DNA from: Mesorhizobium sp.
GTDB taxonomy: Bacteria > Pseudomonadota > Alphaproteobacteria > Rhizobiales > Rhizobiaceae
NCBI RefSeq assembly: GCF_004963255.1
Contig: NZ_SUGA01000005.1
Span: forward strand, 1-64,000
Length of the DNA: 64,000 nt
Direction of reading: 5' to 3'
Below the pieces are notes generated by a model. The model searched no databases and had not been told where the DNA came from. It was given only the letters and a program-made list of their open reading frames with translations. The number at the start of each line of letters is the position of its first letter. Positions within the stretch are counted from its first letter, which is position 1. Position numbers and translations under genes: made by a program. Positions 17,426-28,804 of the stretch are shown here, one piece after another.

Positions 17426-17932
17426 TTACATCGCCTTGCCGACACGCGGCAGCGGCTGGGCATTTTGCGGCTGCGCCTGTGGCTGCGTGCCGCCCGACGC
17501 ATTGGCTGTCGCGGTCGGCTGGCTGCCAGCCTTGTCGTTGCCCTTCGAAGCGGAGGCCGTGCCGTTCGGCGGCGCTGCCGTCGAAGTGCCGTTTGCCGGC
17601 GCGGTTGCCGGTGTTCCGGGCTTGGCCGAAGCGGTCGCCGCGGGCGTTGCGAAGGCGCCGCCGACAATGCCGCCGCGGATGATCATCGGCGCCGGCTGAT
17701 GCCCGGACTCTTCGGGAATAGCCGCGACCTTTTCGTCGGTGACCGCGGGCATGGGATCGCCCAGCGCAATCATCGATGGCGCGGAGAGCGCCGACAGCTT
17801 GGCCGGATCGATCGCCTCCAGCCTGACCACCGAAGGCGTCGAGGTCGAGACGCCAAGCACGACGATCGACGACGCATGCGCCGCGCCGCTCATCGCCAAA
17901 AGACCGATGCCGAACGCTCCGAGCAAACGCAT
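17426..17932 (-). CDS. Exported Ala/Pro/Thr-rich protein
   Basis: This is a 168-residue protein with a signal peptide (MRLLGAFGIGLLAMSGAAHA, cut after AHA), a conserved-looking segment SIVVLGVSTSTPSVVRLEAI, and a long low-complexity tail of Ala, Thr, Pro, Gly and Gln that is probably disordered. GGGGAG lies shortly before the start; an overlapping GTG at 17935 is an alternative. No family is recognised. Location is probably the periplasm or outer envelope. Confidence 0.65.
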   Translation of the reverse strand: MRLLGAFGIGLLAMSGAAHASSIVVLGVSTSTPSVVRLEAIDPAKLSALSAPSMIALGDPMPAVTDEKVAAIPEESGHQPAPMIIRGGIVGGAFATPAATASAKPGTPATAPANGTSTAAPPNGTASASKGNDKAGSQPTATANASGGTQPQAQPQNAQPLPRVGKAM

Positions 17933-18095
17933 CACAAAAAACTCCCCAGCCGGTAACCACCGGCCCGCACCTTAAGGCCGGCAGATTGAAGCCGGCTTGC
18001 GCGGAAACTTAACATTTTAGGGATTGATAAATCGCCAATGCCCGCACTTGCCCGATGGAAGCCGTCGTATTACGGGACCGGCATGTTTGAGACTG

Positions 18096-19067
18096 GTGGC
18101 AAACTTGGCTGAGATCTTGGCGGTTAGCGAGGCGCTTGAGCGGGCTTTGGCGTTGCTGCAAGCCGGCGACGTCGTCGCCATCCCGACTGAGACGGTTTAC
18201 GGTCTGGCGGGCGATGCCACGAACGGCGTTGCCGTGGCGCGTATTTTCGAGGCCAAGGGCCGGCCGCGCTTCAACCCGCTGATCGCCCATGTTGCCGATC
18301 GCGCAATGGCCGACCGCATAGCCGGCTTCGACCCGCTTTCGGCCAAGCTTGCGCAAGCCTTCTGGCCCGGCCCGCTGACGCTGGTGCTGCCGCAGCGCGC
18401 GGACAATGGCATCCATCCACTGGTCACCGCAGGGCTGGATACGATCGCGCTGCGCATGCCGAGGGGGTTCGGCGGCGAGCTGATCGCGCGGCTCGGCCGG
18501 CCGCTCGCCGCTCCCAGCGCCAATTCCTCAGGCAGGATTTCCGGCACGACGGCGCAAGCGGTCGCCGCCGATCTGGGCGACAGGATCAAGCTGGTCGTCG
18601 ATGGCGGCGCAACGCCCGTCGGCCTGGAATCGACCATTCTCAAGGTCGAGGACGGCAAATTGCGGCTGCTCAGGCCGGGCGGCATCGGCGCCGAGGAGAT
18701 CGAGGCCGCTGCCGGCGCGAAACTGCTGCGCGGCGCCGCCGGCATCGAGGCGCCGGGCATGCTTGCCTCGCATTACGCGCCGGGTGCGGCGATGCGGCTC
18801 AATGTTCAACAGATCGTGAGAGGCGAAGCATTGCTTGCCTTCGGCCGCAGCCGCGCCGAGGGCTGGCAGAATGCGGCGGCTATGCGCAATCTCTCCGAGG
18901 CCGGCGACCTGCGCGAGGCGGCCAGCAACCTCTTTGCCGCCATGCAGGCGCTCGACCGCGTCGGCGCCGCGACCATCGCCGTCGAGCCGATCCCTTTCGA
19001 GGGACTGGGCGAGGCGATCAACGACCGGCTCGCGCGCGCCGCTGCCCCCCGTGACAAGCAGGCCTGA
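18096..19067 (+). CDS. tsaC: L-threonylcarbamoyladenylate synthase (Sua5/YrdC type)
   Basis: This enzyme makes threonylcarbamoyl-AMP from threonine, bicarbonate and ATP, the first step of the t6A37 modification of tRNA. The 323-residue protein has an N-terminal YrdC domain (GDVVAIPTETVYGLAGDA, then KGRPRFNPLIAHV, SANSSGRISGTTA and GLESTIL) and a C-terminal Sua5 domain after GMLASHYAPGA, so it is the long two-domain form. The start is uncertain: the GTG at 18096 (VANLAEILAV) suits the family better than the ATG at 18024, whose first codons are not conserved-looking. The oxidoreductase gene follows after 21 bases. Confidence 0.93.
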   Translation: MANLAEILAVSEALERALALLQAGDVVAIPTETVYGLAGDATNGVAVARIFEAKGRPRFNPLIAHVADRAMADRIAGFDPLSAKLAQAFWPGPLTLVLPQRADNGIHPLVTAGLDTIALRMPRGFGGELIARLGRPLAAPSANSSGRISGTTAQAVAADLGDRIKLVVDGGATPVGLESTILKVEDGKLRLLRPGGIGAEEIEAAAGAKLLRGAAGIEAPGMLASHYAPGAAMRLNVQQIVRGEALLAFGRSRAEGWQNAAAMRNLSEAGDLREAASNLFAAMQALDRVGAATIAVEPIPFEGLGEAINDRLARAAAPRDKQA

Positions 19068-19088
19068 GCGCCATAGGTTCTTGCCGCC

Positions 19089-20522
19089 ATGAACGATCAG
19101 CCCTTCGACCTCGACCCTGCCGTCATCGACCGCTTCGCGGCAATCGTCGGCGACAAATATGCCTTGCGCGACCAGGTCGACATCGCGCCTTACATCACCG
19201 AGCGGCGCGGCCTCTGGCATGGCCGCACGTCGCTGGTGCTGAGGCCCGGCAGCGTCGAGGAAGTGAGCCGCATCATGCGGCTCGCGACCGAGACCGGAAC
19301 GCCGATCGTGCCGCAGAGCGGCAACACCGGGCTGGTCGGCGCGCAGGTGCCGGACAAATCCGGCCACGACATCGTACTATCGCTGTCGCGGTTGAACCGC
19401 ATTCGCGAGATCGATGTCCTGTCGAACACGGTGACCGTCGAGGTCGGCGTCATCCTGCAGACCCTGCAGGAGGCGGCCGACGCCGCCGACCGGCTGTTTC
19501 CGCTCTCGCTCGCCGCGCAAGGCTCCTGCCAGATCGGCGGCAATCTGTCCTCCAATGCCGGCGGCACGGGCGTGCTTGCCTATGGCAATGCGCGCGAGCT
19601 CTGCCTCGGCGTCGAGGTGGTGCTGCCGACCGGCGAGGTTTTCGACGATCTGCGCAAATTGAAGAAGGACAACACCGGCTACGATCTGAAGAACCTCTTC
19701 GTCGGCGCCGAAGGCACGCTCGGCGTCATCACTGCCGCGGTGCTGAAACTGTTTCCGAAGCCGAAGGGCAGGGAGGTCGCCTTTGCCGGCCTGCCATCGT
19801 CCCCGAAAGACGCGCTCTCGCTGTTCACTTTGGCGATGGACCGCGCCGGCGCTTCGCTCACAGCTTTCGAGCTGATCGCCAGAAGGCCCTATGATTTCAC
19901 GCTGAAGCACGGGCAAGGCATCACGCGGCCGCTGGCCGACGACTGGCCGTGGTATGTGCTGATGCAGATTTCGTCCGGACGCTCCGAGGAGGACGGCAAG
20001 GCGCTGATCGAGGAGATTCTTTCAGCCGGCCTCGAGCAAGGCATCGTCGGCGACGCGGTGGTGTCGGCAAGCCTGGCCCAGGCCGACGCCTTCTGGAATT
20101 TCCGCGAGACGCTGCCCGAATGCCAGAAGCTTGAGGGCGCCTCGATCAAGCACGACATCTCCGTGCCGATCGCCTCGATCCCCGACTTCATCGAAAAGGC
20201 GGCCGGCGTGGTGGAAGGCGTCTGCCCCGGCGCGCGCGTGGTCTGCTTCGGCCACATGGGCGACGGCAACCTGCACTATAACATCTCGCGTCCGGTGGAT
20301 TGGCAGGACGAGCCGTTCCTCGAGCTCTACCACCCGATGAACAAGGCCGTGCACGATGTCGTGCGCGCCTTCCACGGCTCGATCTCGGCCGAGCACGGCA
20401 TAGGTCAGCTGAAGCGCGACGAGCTCATCGCCACGGCGCCGCCGATGGCGATCGACCTGATGCGCCGGGTGAAGGCCGCCTTCGATCCCGCAGGCATCAT
20501 GAATCCCGGTAAGGTTATCTGA
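19089..20522 (+). CDS. FAD-linked 2-hydroxyacid dehydrogenase (GlcD/D2HGDH-like)
   Basis: This is a flavoprotein of the vanillyl-alcohol-oxidase superfamily that oxidises a D-2-hydroxy acid. In the 477-residue protein the FAD-binding part has PQSGNTGLVGAQVPD and LSSNAGGTGVLAYGNAREL, and the C-terminal FAD-linked oxidase domain has VCFGHMGDGNLHYN and SAEHGIGQLKRDEL. These fit D-2-hydroxyglutarate dehydrogenase and D-lactate/glycolate dehydrogenases equally, so the substrate is open. No GlcE or GlcF subunit gene is adjacent, which favours a stand-alone D-2-hydroxyglutarate-type enzyme. It lies close behind tsaC and may share its message. Confidence 0.88.
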   Translation: MNDQPFDLDPAVIDRFAAIVGDKYALRDQVDIAPYITERRGLWHGRTSLVLRPGSVEEVSRIMRLATETGTPIVPQSGNTGLVGAQVPDKSGHDIVLSLSRLNRIREIDVLSNTVTVEVGVILQTLQEAADAADRLFPLSLAAQGSCQIGGNLSSNAGGTGVLAYGNARELCLGVEVVLPTGEVFDDLRKLKKDNTGYDLKNLFVGAEGTLGVITAAVLKLFPKPKGREVAFAGLPSSPKDALSLFTLAMDRAGASLTAFELIARRPYDFTLKHGQGITRPLADDWPWYVLMQISSGRSEEDGKALIEEILSAGLEQGIVGDAVVSASLAQADAFWNFRETLPECQKLEGASIKHDISVPIASIPDFIEKAAGVVEGVCPGARVVCFGHMGDGNLHYNISRPVDWQDEPFLELYHPMNKAVHDVVRAFHGSISAEHGIGQLKRDELIATAPPMAIDLMRRVKAAFDPAGIMNPGKVI

Positions 20523-20642
20523 TCCTTCCCATATCTGGTGGGCGGTCGCATTCCGATAACCATCCCTGAGATCAGCAAAATTTAACCGACTTTCTTAAGC
20601 GCGCCGGTAAGAAGCCAGCGCTAACATTTCTTCCCATAACGA

Positions 20643-20687
20643 GGCCGGAAAAACCGGCCCTGAGAGAACCGGAAAACGGCCCTCAGG
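20643..20687 (+). other. Leader hairpins before the DUF6101 gene
   Basis: GGCCGG-AAAAA-CCGGCC is followed by CCTGAG, which can pair with CTCAGG at 20682. The ribosome binding site AGGGAAG lies outside, further downstream. The structure could be a terminator for the oxidoreductase gene or a leader element. Confidence 0.4.
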
Positions 20688-20706
20688 AGTAACAGGGAAG
20701 ACATCG

Positions 20707-21273
20707 ATGAACACTGGACTGAAGCCAGTCTGGGCCGGGCGCAACATGCGTCTCGACCCGTTTCGCCTGCCGCAGATGGTGAGCTACGCCACCCGCGACG
20801 ACTATGGCGATGTGACCTTCACCATCGACCAGCGCGGCGCCGTCATCCGCCGCATGCTGGAGATGAGCGGTTTGCCGGCGATCATCGCGCTGCCCGCCAA
20901 GGCGTTCCGCGGCGTGGCCGCGCGCGCCATGGAGGATCCGGACGGCAACGTCACCGTGACGCTCGAGCTCCTGCACAATGATCCGATGCTCTCGGTGCCG
21001 CTGCTGGTAGCCGACGATCTCGAGGATGTCGCCGCCGACTGGCGCGCCTGGGCCGACGCCTATCGCCTGCCGATGCTGCTGATCGAGGCCGACGGCATTG
21101 CCCGCACGCTGGAAGAATCGCTCGGCGCCGCCATCAAGGCGCGGACGCCGCAGGAGCGCCGCAAGGGCCGCGTCTCCACCACGCGCCGCCCGCGCTTCCT
21201 CGCCCGCCGCAAGGCCGGCAATCTGGGCCTGAGGCTCGTCATCGACGGCCAGGAGATTATCGCGAGGGAGTAG
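20707..21273 (+). CDS. DUF6101-like protein
   Basis: This is a 188-residue soluble protein found in Rhizobiales, which I take to be of the DUF6101 family; function is unknown. It begins MNTGLKPVWAGRNMRLDPFR and has an acidic middle (LLVADDLEDVAADWRAWADAY). A basic segment, about residues 145-175, is rich in Arg (RRKGRVSTTRRPRFLARRKA) and could bind nucleic acid or phospholipid. AGGGAAG six bases before the ATG supports the start. It stands alone, with a palindromic repeat directly behind it. Confidence 0.7.
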   Translation: MNTGLKPVWAGRNMRLDPFRLPQMVSYATRDDYGDVTFTIDQRGAVIRRMLEMSGLPAIIALPAKAFRGVAARAMEDPDGNVTVTLELLHNDPMLSVPLLVADDLEDVAADWRAWADAYRLPMLLIEADGIARTLEESLGAAIKARTPQERRKGRVSTTRRPRFLARRKAGNLGLRLVIDGQEIIARE

Positions 21274-21285
21274 TGCAGCGCTCTT

Positions 21286-21428
21286 CCTTCTCCCCTTGTG
21301 GGAGAAGGTGTCGCCGAAGGCGACGGATGAGGGGTGCTCCAGGGAAAGCCAACGTCTCACTCCGCTGGAACACCCTCATCCGTCTCGGCGCTGCGCGCCG
21401 ATCCACCTTCTCCCACAAGGGGAGAAGG
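21286..21428. repeat. Palindromic repeat, family A variant
   Basis: The left arm reads CCTTCTCCCCTTGTGGGAGA and then TCGCCGAAGGCGACGGATGAG; the right arm is its inverted copy, ending CCCACAAGGGGAGAAGG. The order of stem, GAAGGC-type stem and GAGGGG block is that of the glyS element, so the two look like variants of one family. It lies between convergent genes. Confidence 0.85.
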
Positions 21429-21441
21429 GGAAGCGCCGCCG

Positions 21442-22425
21442 CTACACCAGCGGCTTCAGCCATATCCAAACCGAACCGCCGATCAGCCCCAGGAAGATCA
21501 GCCAGCCGACCTGGTTGTTCGACTTGAACAGTTTCAGGCACTGGTCCGGATTGTTGATGTCGAGCCGGATAATCTGGCGCCCCATATGCGCGCCGGCGGC
21601 GATCAGTCCCGCCAGCGCCACGATCGGCACCTGCGCCGAGGCGAAGGCGATGGCGAAGCAGATCAGCGTGCCGCCATAGAGCCCGCTAAGCCACATCTTG
21701 GTGTTGTCGCCGAACAGCCGCGCCGTCGAGCGCACGCCGACGATGGCGTCGTCTTCCTTGTCCTGATGCGCGTAGATCGTGTCGTAGCCGATCACCCACA
21801 GGATCGAGCCGATATAGAGCATGATCGCCGGGTCATCGATGTCGCCGAACTCGACCGCCCATCCCATCAGCGCGCCCCAGGAGAAGGCTAAGCCCAGCAC
21901 GAATTGCGGCCAGTTGGTGATGCGCTTCATGAAGGGATAGACCGCGACGATCACGAGCGAAGCGATGCCGAGCGGAATGGCGAAGCTGTTGAACTGCAAG
22001 AGCACGGCCAGGCCCGCCAGCGCCTGGATGATGACGAAGATCCAGGCCTGGCGGCGCGTCACCTTGCCGGCCGGCAGCGGCCGCGAGCGGGTGCGCTCGA
22101 CCTGGTTGTCGATGTCCTCGTCAGCGAGATCGTTATAGGTGCAGCCGGCGCCGCGCATGGCGACGGCGCCGACGAAGAACAATACCAGATACCAGGGAGC
22201 CGGAAGCAGCGTCAGCAGCGGGTCGGTCGGACGCGGATAGGCGCCCGCGGCAAGCGCCGCCGACCACCAGCAGGGCCACAAGAGCAGTTGCCAGCCGATC
22301 GGCCGGTCCCAGCGCGCAAGCTGCGCATAGGGCCACAGCCAGCGCGGCAGCACGCGGTAGACCCAGTGCCCGCTCGGCGCGTCGGCGACGCGGCCCTGGA
22401 TCGCTTTCGACTGGACGGTTTCCAT
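21442..22425 (-). CDS. ubiA: 4-hydroxybenzoate polyprenyltransferase
   Basis: UbiA attaches the polyprenyl chain to 4-hydroxybenzoate in ubiquinone synthesis, at the inner membrane. The 327-residue protein has about eight hydrophobic spans. The first prenyl-diphosphate/Mg site reads YNDLADEDID (N98, D99, D102, D106), followed by RTRSRPLPAG, and the second site is seen near AHQDKEDD. The ATG at 22425 and a GTG one codon earlier are both possible. Its substrate chain would come from the polyprenyl synthase at 6708. Confidence 0.95.
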   Translation of the reverse strand: METVQSKAIQGRVADAPSGHWVYRVLPRWLWPYAQLARWDRPIGWQLLLWPCWWSAALAAGAYPRPTDPLLTLLPAPWYLVLFFVGAVAMRGAGCTYNDLADEDIDNQVERTRSRPLPAGKVTRRQAWIFVIIQALAGLAVLLQFNSFAIPLGIASLVIVAVYPFMKRITNWPQFVLGLAFSWGALMGWAVEFGDIDDPAIMLYIGSILWVIGYDTIYAHQDKEDDAIVGVRSTARLFGDNTKMWLSGLYGGTLICFAIAFASAQVPIVALAGLIAAGAHMGRQIIRLDINNPDQCLKLFKSNNQVGWLIFLGLIGGSVWIWLKPLV

Positions 22426-22491
22426 CACGCTGGAGTGGCAGCAGCAGGCAGCGCCGTCAAGCGGCCGCGGTGTCGCTCAAGCGTCGAAAAC

Positions 22492-23403
22492 TCAGGCGGT
22501 GAAAACATCGTGATCGGCAAACCATGCCTTGGCGACCTCGATGAAGGCCGTGGCCGCCTTGGACAGGCGCTGGCGCGTGTCATGCGTCAGGATGATGCGC
22601 TGCATCGGCAGCGGATCGGAGAGCGGCTTGCAGATCAGCGGCAGGCCGTCATAGCTGCGGTCGCCATGGGGTCTCGTATAGCTGACCGCGACGCCGAAAC
22701 CGTTGGCCACCATGGAGCGCTGCAACTCGAACGAACCGGTCGTCGCCCTGGCGACCGGCGACAGGCCGCGGCTGAGAAAAAGGTCCAGCATGTGCTGCCA
22801 GCTATGCGGCTGGTCGGTGGTGATCAGCGGATGCTGCGCGAGCTCGGCCAGGCTGACGGCATGCTTGTCGGCCAGCACATGGCCGGCAGGCAGGAGCGCG
22901 TGCGGTCGCAATTCATGCAGCAGGACGCGTTTGAAATGCCCGGGAAGGCCGAGATCGTAGGTGAGGCCGAGATCGACGGCGCTGTCGGCCAGGCGCCGCC
23001 CCAGCGTCTCGAAGGTCTCGTCGCCGATGACGACCGTGACGGCCGGGCAGCGCTCGGCGAAGGCGCGCATCAGCGCCGGCACGAAATAAGGCGCCAGGTC
23101 CTCGAAGCAGCCGAGGACCAGCTCGCCGCCGATATCGGCGTCGCGCGATCCGAGCGCCGCCAGCTCGTCCGCCTCGCCCAGCACTTGCCTTGCCTTGGCG
23201 ACGGCCCTGCGGCCGAAGGAGGTCAGCGCGACGCCGCTGCCGCGCTGGCGCACGAAGATTTTCTGGCCGAGCGCGTCCTCGACATGGTCGATCGCCACCG
23301 AGATCGACGGCTGCGACACGTTCAGCGCCTGGGCCGCCATGGTCACGCTGCCATAGCGGGCGACGGCGACGACATAGCGCAGTTGCGTGAGTGTGAATTT
23401 CAT
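22492..23403 (-). CDS. LysR-family transcriptional regulator
   Basis: This is a 303-residue regulator with an N-terminal helix-turn-helix (MKFTLTQLRYVVAVARYGSV, then AAQALNVSQPSISVAIDHVE) and a periplasmic-binding-protein-like effector domain from about residue 90. It is divergent from the phytanoyl-CoA dioxygenase gene, with 90 bases between the two starts, and so probably controls it. That gap contains the palindrome TTACGTAA (23440-23447), a possible part of its site. The inducer is unknown. Confidence 0.9.
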   Translation of the reverse strand: MKFTLTQLRYVVAVARYGSVTMAAQALNVSQPSISVAIDHVEDALGQKIFVRQRGSGVALTSFGRRAVAKARQVLGEADELAALGSRDADIGGELVLGCFEDLAPYFVPALMRAFAERCPAVTVVIGDETFETLGRRLADSAVDLGLTYDLGLPGHFKRVLLHELRPHALLPAGHVLADKHAVSLAELAQHPLITTDQPHSWQHMLDLFLSRGLSPVARATTGSFELQRSMVANGFGVAVSYTRPHGDRSYDGLPLICKPLSDPLPMQRIILTHDTRQRLSKAATAFIEVAKAWFADHDVFTA

Positions 23404-23493
23404 AGGTAAAAACTATAAGAGAGATGGCAAGTTATTATTTTACGTAATGTGAGGCTCTTGCGATAGTGGGCCATCGACAAGCAGGAGAGCACG

Positions 23494-24288
23494 ATGGCCA
23501 GCCCGAAGATCGACGCCGCGACGATAGCCGATTACCAGCGTGACGGCGCGGTCTGCATCCGCGGCGCCTTCAAGGACTGGGTCGATGTCATCGCCGACGG
23601 CATTGAACGCAATATTCAGAACCGCAGCGCCACGGCCTCCGACATCGCCGGCGGCAAGGGCAGCTTCTTCGACGACTACTGCAATTGGGAGCGCATCCCG
23701 GAATTCGTCAGGATCGTCAGGGAATCGCCGGCCGCCGAACTTGCGGCGGCCGTCATGCAATCGCGCAGCGCCCAGTTCTTCCACGACCACGTCCTGGTCA
23801 AGGAGCCTGGCACGCAGAAGCCGACACCCTGGCACCAGGACATTCCCTATTACTTCGTCGATGGCAGCCAGACGGTGAGCTTCTGGATTCCGATCGACCC
23901 GGTGAAGGAGGCGACGCTGCGGCTGATCGCCGGCTCGCACAAATGGGAAAAGATGGTGCTGCCGGTGCGCTGGCTGAACGACGCCAATTTCTACGCCGGC
24001 GAGGGCGACTACCGGCCGGTGCCCGATCCCGACAACGATCCCTCGATGAAGGTGCTCGAATGGGAGATGGAGCCGGGCGACGCCATCCTGTTCGATTTCC
24101 GCACGGCGCACGGTGCGCGCGGTAATTTGACCTCGGCGCGACGCCGGGCGCTGTCGCTGCGCTGGGTCGGCGACGACGCGCATTATGTCGAGCGGCCGGG
24201 CCGCACCTCGCCGCCCTATCCCGGCCACGAGATGAAGCCGGGCCAGAGGCTGCGCGAGGACTGGTTCCCCGTTATCTATCAGAGCTGA
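23494..24288 (+). CDS. Phytanoyl-CoA dioxygenase family protein
   Basis: This is an Fe(II)/2-oxoglutarate-dependent oxygenase of the PhyH family. In the 264-residue protein the metal ligands fit H114 and D116 (PWHQDIPYY) and H206 (FRTAHGARGN), and R216 in ARRRALSLRW would hold 2-oxoglutarate. The substrate cannot be read from the sequence; bacterial members act on small amino-acid-like and other metabolites. AGGAGA precedes the ATG. It is divergent from the LysR gene, its likely regulator, and stands alone on its side. Confidence 0.88.
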   Translation: MASPKIDAATIADYQRDGAVCIRGAFKDWVDVIADGIERNIQNRSATASDIAGGKGSFFDDYCNWERIPEFVRIVRESPAAELAAAVMQSRSAQFFHDHVLVKEPGTQKPTPWHQDIPYYFVDGSQTVSFWIPIDPVKEATLRLIAGSHKWEKMVLPVRWLNDANFYAGEGDYRPVPDPDNDPSMKVLEWEMEPGDAILFDFRTAHGARGNLTSARRRALSLRWVGDDAHYVERPGRTSPPYPGHEMKPGQRLREDWFPVIYQS

Positions 24289-24444
24289 GTCGTTTTTCCG
24301 ATCCGGCCGAACGCGGGACTTATCTTATCCCTCTTGATCAGGGCCATGTTCCCGTGCGCAATTGCCGCCAAAATGCCAAGACGACTTGACCGGTCGCCTG
24401 CGGACCAATAGCGGGTTCGGGGAGACGACCAGCAAGAGGTGGCC

Positions 24445-25725
24445 ATGAACGTTCTTCTTCTCGGCTCGGGTGGCCGCGAACATGCGCTCGCCTGGAAGAT
24501 CTCTGCCTCGCCGCTGCTGACGAAGCTTTATGCCGCGCCCGGCAATCCCGGCATCGGCCGCGTCGCCGAACTGGTGAAGCTCGACGTCGCCGACCATTCC
24601 ACCGTCGCCGCCTTCTGCCAGGAAAAGAAGATCGATCTCGTCGTGGTCGGCCCTGAAGGCCCGCTGGTCGCCGGCATCGCCGACGATCTGCGCGCCTGGG
24701 GTATCCGCGTCTTCGGCCCCTCCAAGGCGGCGGCCCGGCTCGAGGGCTCGAAAGGCTTCACCAAGGACCTTTGCGCGAAGTTCAACATTCCGACCGCCGC
24801 CTATGGCCGCTTCAGCGATCTCGCCTCGGCCAAGGCCTATGTCGAGAAGGTCGGCGCGCCGATCGTCATCAAGGCCGACGGGCTCGCCGCCGGCAAGGGT
24901 GTCACCATCGCGATGACTTCTGACGAGGCGAACGCCGCGCTGGAAGCCTGTTTCGACGGCGCTTTCGGCGCCGCTGGCGCCGAGGTCGTGGTCGAGGAAT
25001 ATCTGACCGGTGAGGAGGCGAGCTTCTTTTGCCTGTGCGACGGCGCCACGGCGCTGCCCTTCGGCACCGCGCAGGACCACAAGCGCGTCGGCGACGGCGA
25101 TACCGGGCCGAACACCGGCGGCATGGGCGCCTATTCGCCGGCGCCGGTGATGACGCCCGAAATGACCGAGCGCACCATGCGCGAAATCATCGAGCCGACC
25201 ATGCGCGGCATGGCCAATCTCGGCGCGCCCTTCGCCGGCATCCTCTTCGCCGGCCTGATGATCACCGAGAGCGGCCCGAAGCTGATCGAATACAACACCC
25301 GCTTCGGCGATCCTGAATGCCAGGTGTTGATGATGCGACTGAAGGACGACCTGCTCGTCCTGCTCAACGCCGCCGTCGACGGCCAGCTTGCGCATATGTC
25401 AATCCGCTGGAGCGACGAGACGGCGCTGACCGTGGTGATGGCGGCGAGGGGCTATCCCGGCACGCCGGAAAAGGGCTCGGTCATCCGCGGCCTTGACGAG
25501 GCCGAGCGTGATGGCGCCCAGATTTTCCACGCCGGCACCGCCATCAATGGCGGCGCGCTGGTCGCCAATGGCGGCCGCGTGCTCAACGTAACCGCGCTCG
25601 GCAAGACAGCCGGCGAGGCGCAGGCCAAGGCGTATGCGGCGATCGATCATATCGATTGGCCGCAGGGCTTTTATCGGCACGACATCGGCTGGCAGGCCGT
25701 GGCGCGCGAGAAGACCGGCGCGTAA
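24445..25725 (+). CDS. purD: Phosphoribosylamine--glycine ligase
   Basis: PurD joins glycine to phosphoribosylamine with ATP, the second step of purine synthesis. The 426-residue ATP-grasp protein opens with [19 protein letters not shown] and contains [37 protein letters not shown] and the metal-binding [16 protein letters not shown] five bases before the ATG at 24445 supports that start over the GTG at 24439. It is a single gene, convergent with the alpha-galactoside operon, with only seven bases between the stops. Confidence 0.97.
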   Translation: MNVLLLGSGGREHALAWKISASPLLTKLYAAPGNPGIGRVAELVKLDVADHSTVAAFCQEKKIDLVVVGPEGPLVAGIADDLRAWGIRVFGPSKAAARLEGSKGFTKDLCAKFNIPTAAYGRFSDLASAKAYVEKVGAPIVIKADGLAAGKGVTIAMTSDEANAALEACFDGAFGAAGAEVVVEEYLTGEEASFFCLCDGATALPFGTAQDHKRVGDGDTGPNTGGMGAYSPAPVMTPEMTERTMREIIEPTMRGMANLGAPFAGILFAGLMITESGPKLIEYNTRFGDPECQVLMMRLKDDLLVLLNAAVDGQLAHMSIRWSDETALTVVMAARGYPGTPEKGSVIRGLDEAERDGAQIFHAGTAINGGALVANGGRVLNVTALGKTAGEAQAKAYAAIDHIDWPQGFYRHDIGWQAVAREKTGA

Positions 25726-25732
25726 CCCAGCT

Positions 25733-27103
25733 TCAGGCGGCCGCGCTCTTTCGTCCGCCACGCGCCCAGGCCGGCAGCCAGTCGCCATGCGCGGCGAGGA
25801 GGTCGTCGACCAGCGACCAGATCTGGTCGAGATCGAGCTCGGCGGCGGTGTGCGGGTCCATCATCGCCGCGTGGTAGATGTGCTCGCGGTTCTCGTTGAT
25901 CAGCGCCCGAACCGTCAGCTCCTGCACATTGATGTTGGTGCGGATCATCGCCGTCAGTTGCGGCGGCAGCTCGCCGATATAGGTCGGCTGGATGCCGGAG
26001 GCGTCGACCAGGCACGGCACTTCTGCCGCGCAGTCGGAGGGCAGCGAGGTGATGCAGCCATTGTTTCGGACATTGCCGTAGATCACCGACGGCTCGCCGG
26101 TCCACACGGAGTTCATGATCGAGGAGGCATACTCCCTGGATTCCTCGACCTCGATGCGCTGGGCCGAGCGGTAGGCCTGCGCCTGGTCTTTCCAGCGCTC
26201 GATCTGCTCGATGCAGCGCTTGGGGTATTCGTCGAGCGGAATGCCGTATTTCTCGATCAGGTCGGGCCGCCCGTCCTTGATGAAATAAGGCGTGTATTCG
26301 GCGAAATGCTCCGAGCTCTCGGTGACGAAATAGCCGAGCCGGGTCAGCATCTCGTAACGCACCTTGTTCGGGCAGCGCGGGTTCCAGCCCGGTTTCGGCG
26401 CGCGGCCTTCGCGATAGGCGCGCACGAGATCGGGGTAGAGGTCGCGATAGGAGCCGTCCGCCTGGCGATGCTCGAATTTGAGATAGAACGCCATGTGATT
26501 GATGCCGGCCGAGCGGTAGCGGATCTCCTCATAGGGAAGGTCGAGGTCGTGCGCCAGCTCCATCGCAGTGCCCTGCACGGAATGGCAGAGCCCGACCTGC
26601 TTGATCATGGGATATTTCTCGGCGATGGCCCAGGTGTTGATCGCCATCGGGTTGACATATTGCAGCATGATCGCCTCCGGGCAGACGGCGAGCATGTCCT
26701 CGCAGATCTTCCACAGATGCGGCACGGTCCTGAGACCCCGCATGATGCCGCCGACGCCGAGCGTGTCGGCTATGGTCTGGCGCAGGCCGTATTTCTTCGG
26801 CACCTCGAAATCGGTGACGGTGCAGGGCTCGTAGCCGCCGATCTGGAAGGCGACGACGACGAAGTCGGCCCCTTTCAATGCCTTGCGCTGGTCGGAATAG
26901 GTCTCGGCCTTCGCCTTGACGCCGAGCGTCGCGATCAGCTTGTTGACGACGACGGCGCTTTCTTCCAGCCGCTGCGGGTTGATGTCCATCAGCGCGATCG
27001 TCGCGCCCGACAGCGCCGGCCGCTGCAGCACGTCGCCGACGATGTTTTTCATGAACACCGTCGAGCCGGCGCCGATGAACGTGATCCTGGGATTTCTAGC
27101 CAC
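25733..27103 (-). CDS. agaL2: Family 4 alpha-galactosidase/alpha-glucosidase
   Basis: This is an NAD- and metal-dependent glycoside hydrolase of family GH4, probably an alpha-galactosidase. In the 456-residue protein the Rossmann NAD site is RITFIGAGSTVFMKN; GLCHSVQG near residue 175 and SAGINHMAFYLK near 200 hold the metal-binding Cys and His. The start is GTG at 27103 with GGAGG before it. It is the last gene of the operon that begins with a second GH4 gene at 34713, an arrangement matching agaL1-agpABCD-agaL2 of Sinorhizobium meliloti. The gene name is by that analogy. Confidence 0.88.
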   Translation of the reverse strand: MARNPRITFIGAGSTVFMKNIVGDVLQRPALSGATIALMDINPQRLEESAVVVNKLIATLGVKAKAETYSDQRKALKGADFVVVAFQIGGYEPCTVTDFEVPKKYGLRQTIADTLGVGGIMRGLRTVPHLWKICEDMLAVCPEAIMLQYVNPMAINTWAIAEKYPMIKQVGLCHSVQGTAMELAHDLDLPYEEIRYRSAGINHMAFYLKFEHRQADGSYRDLYPDLVRAYREGRAPKPGWNPRCPNKVRYEMLTRLGYFVTESSEHFAEYTPYFIKDGRPDLIEKYGIPLDEYPKRCIEQIERWKDQAQAYRSAQRIEVEESREYASSIMNSVWTGEPSVIYGNVRNNGCITSLPSDCAAEVPCLVDASGIQPTYIGELPPQLTAMIRTNINVQELTVRALINENREHIYHAAMMDPHTAAELDLDQIWSLVDDLLAAHGDWLPAWARGGRKSAAA

Positions 27104-27123
27104 TGTAAGCCTCCGGTACTTGT

Positions 27124-28794
<1,671 letters not shown>

Positions 28795-28804
28795 CCCGGC
28801 CACC

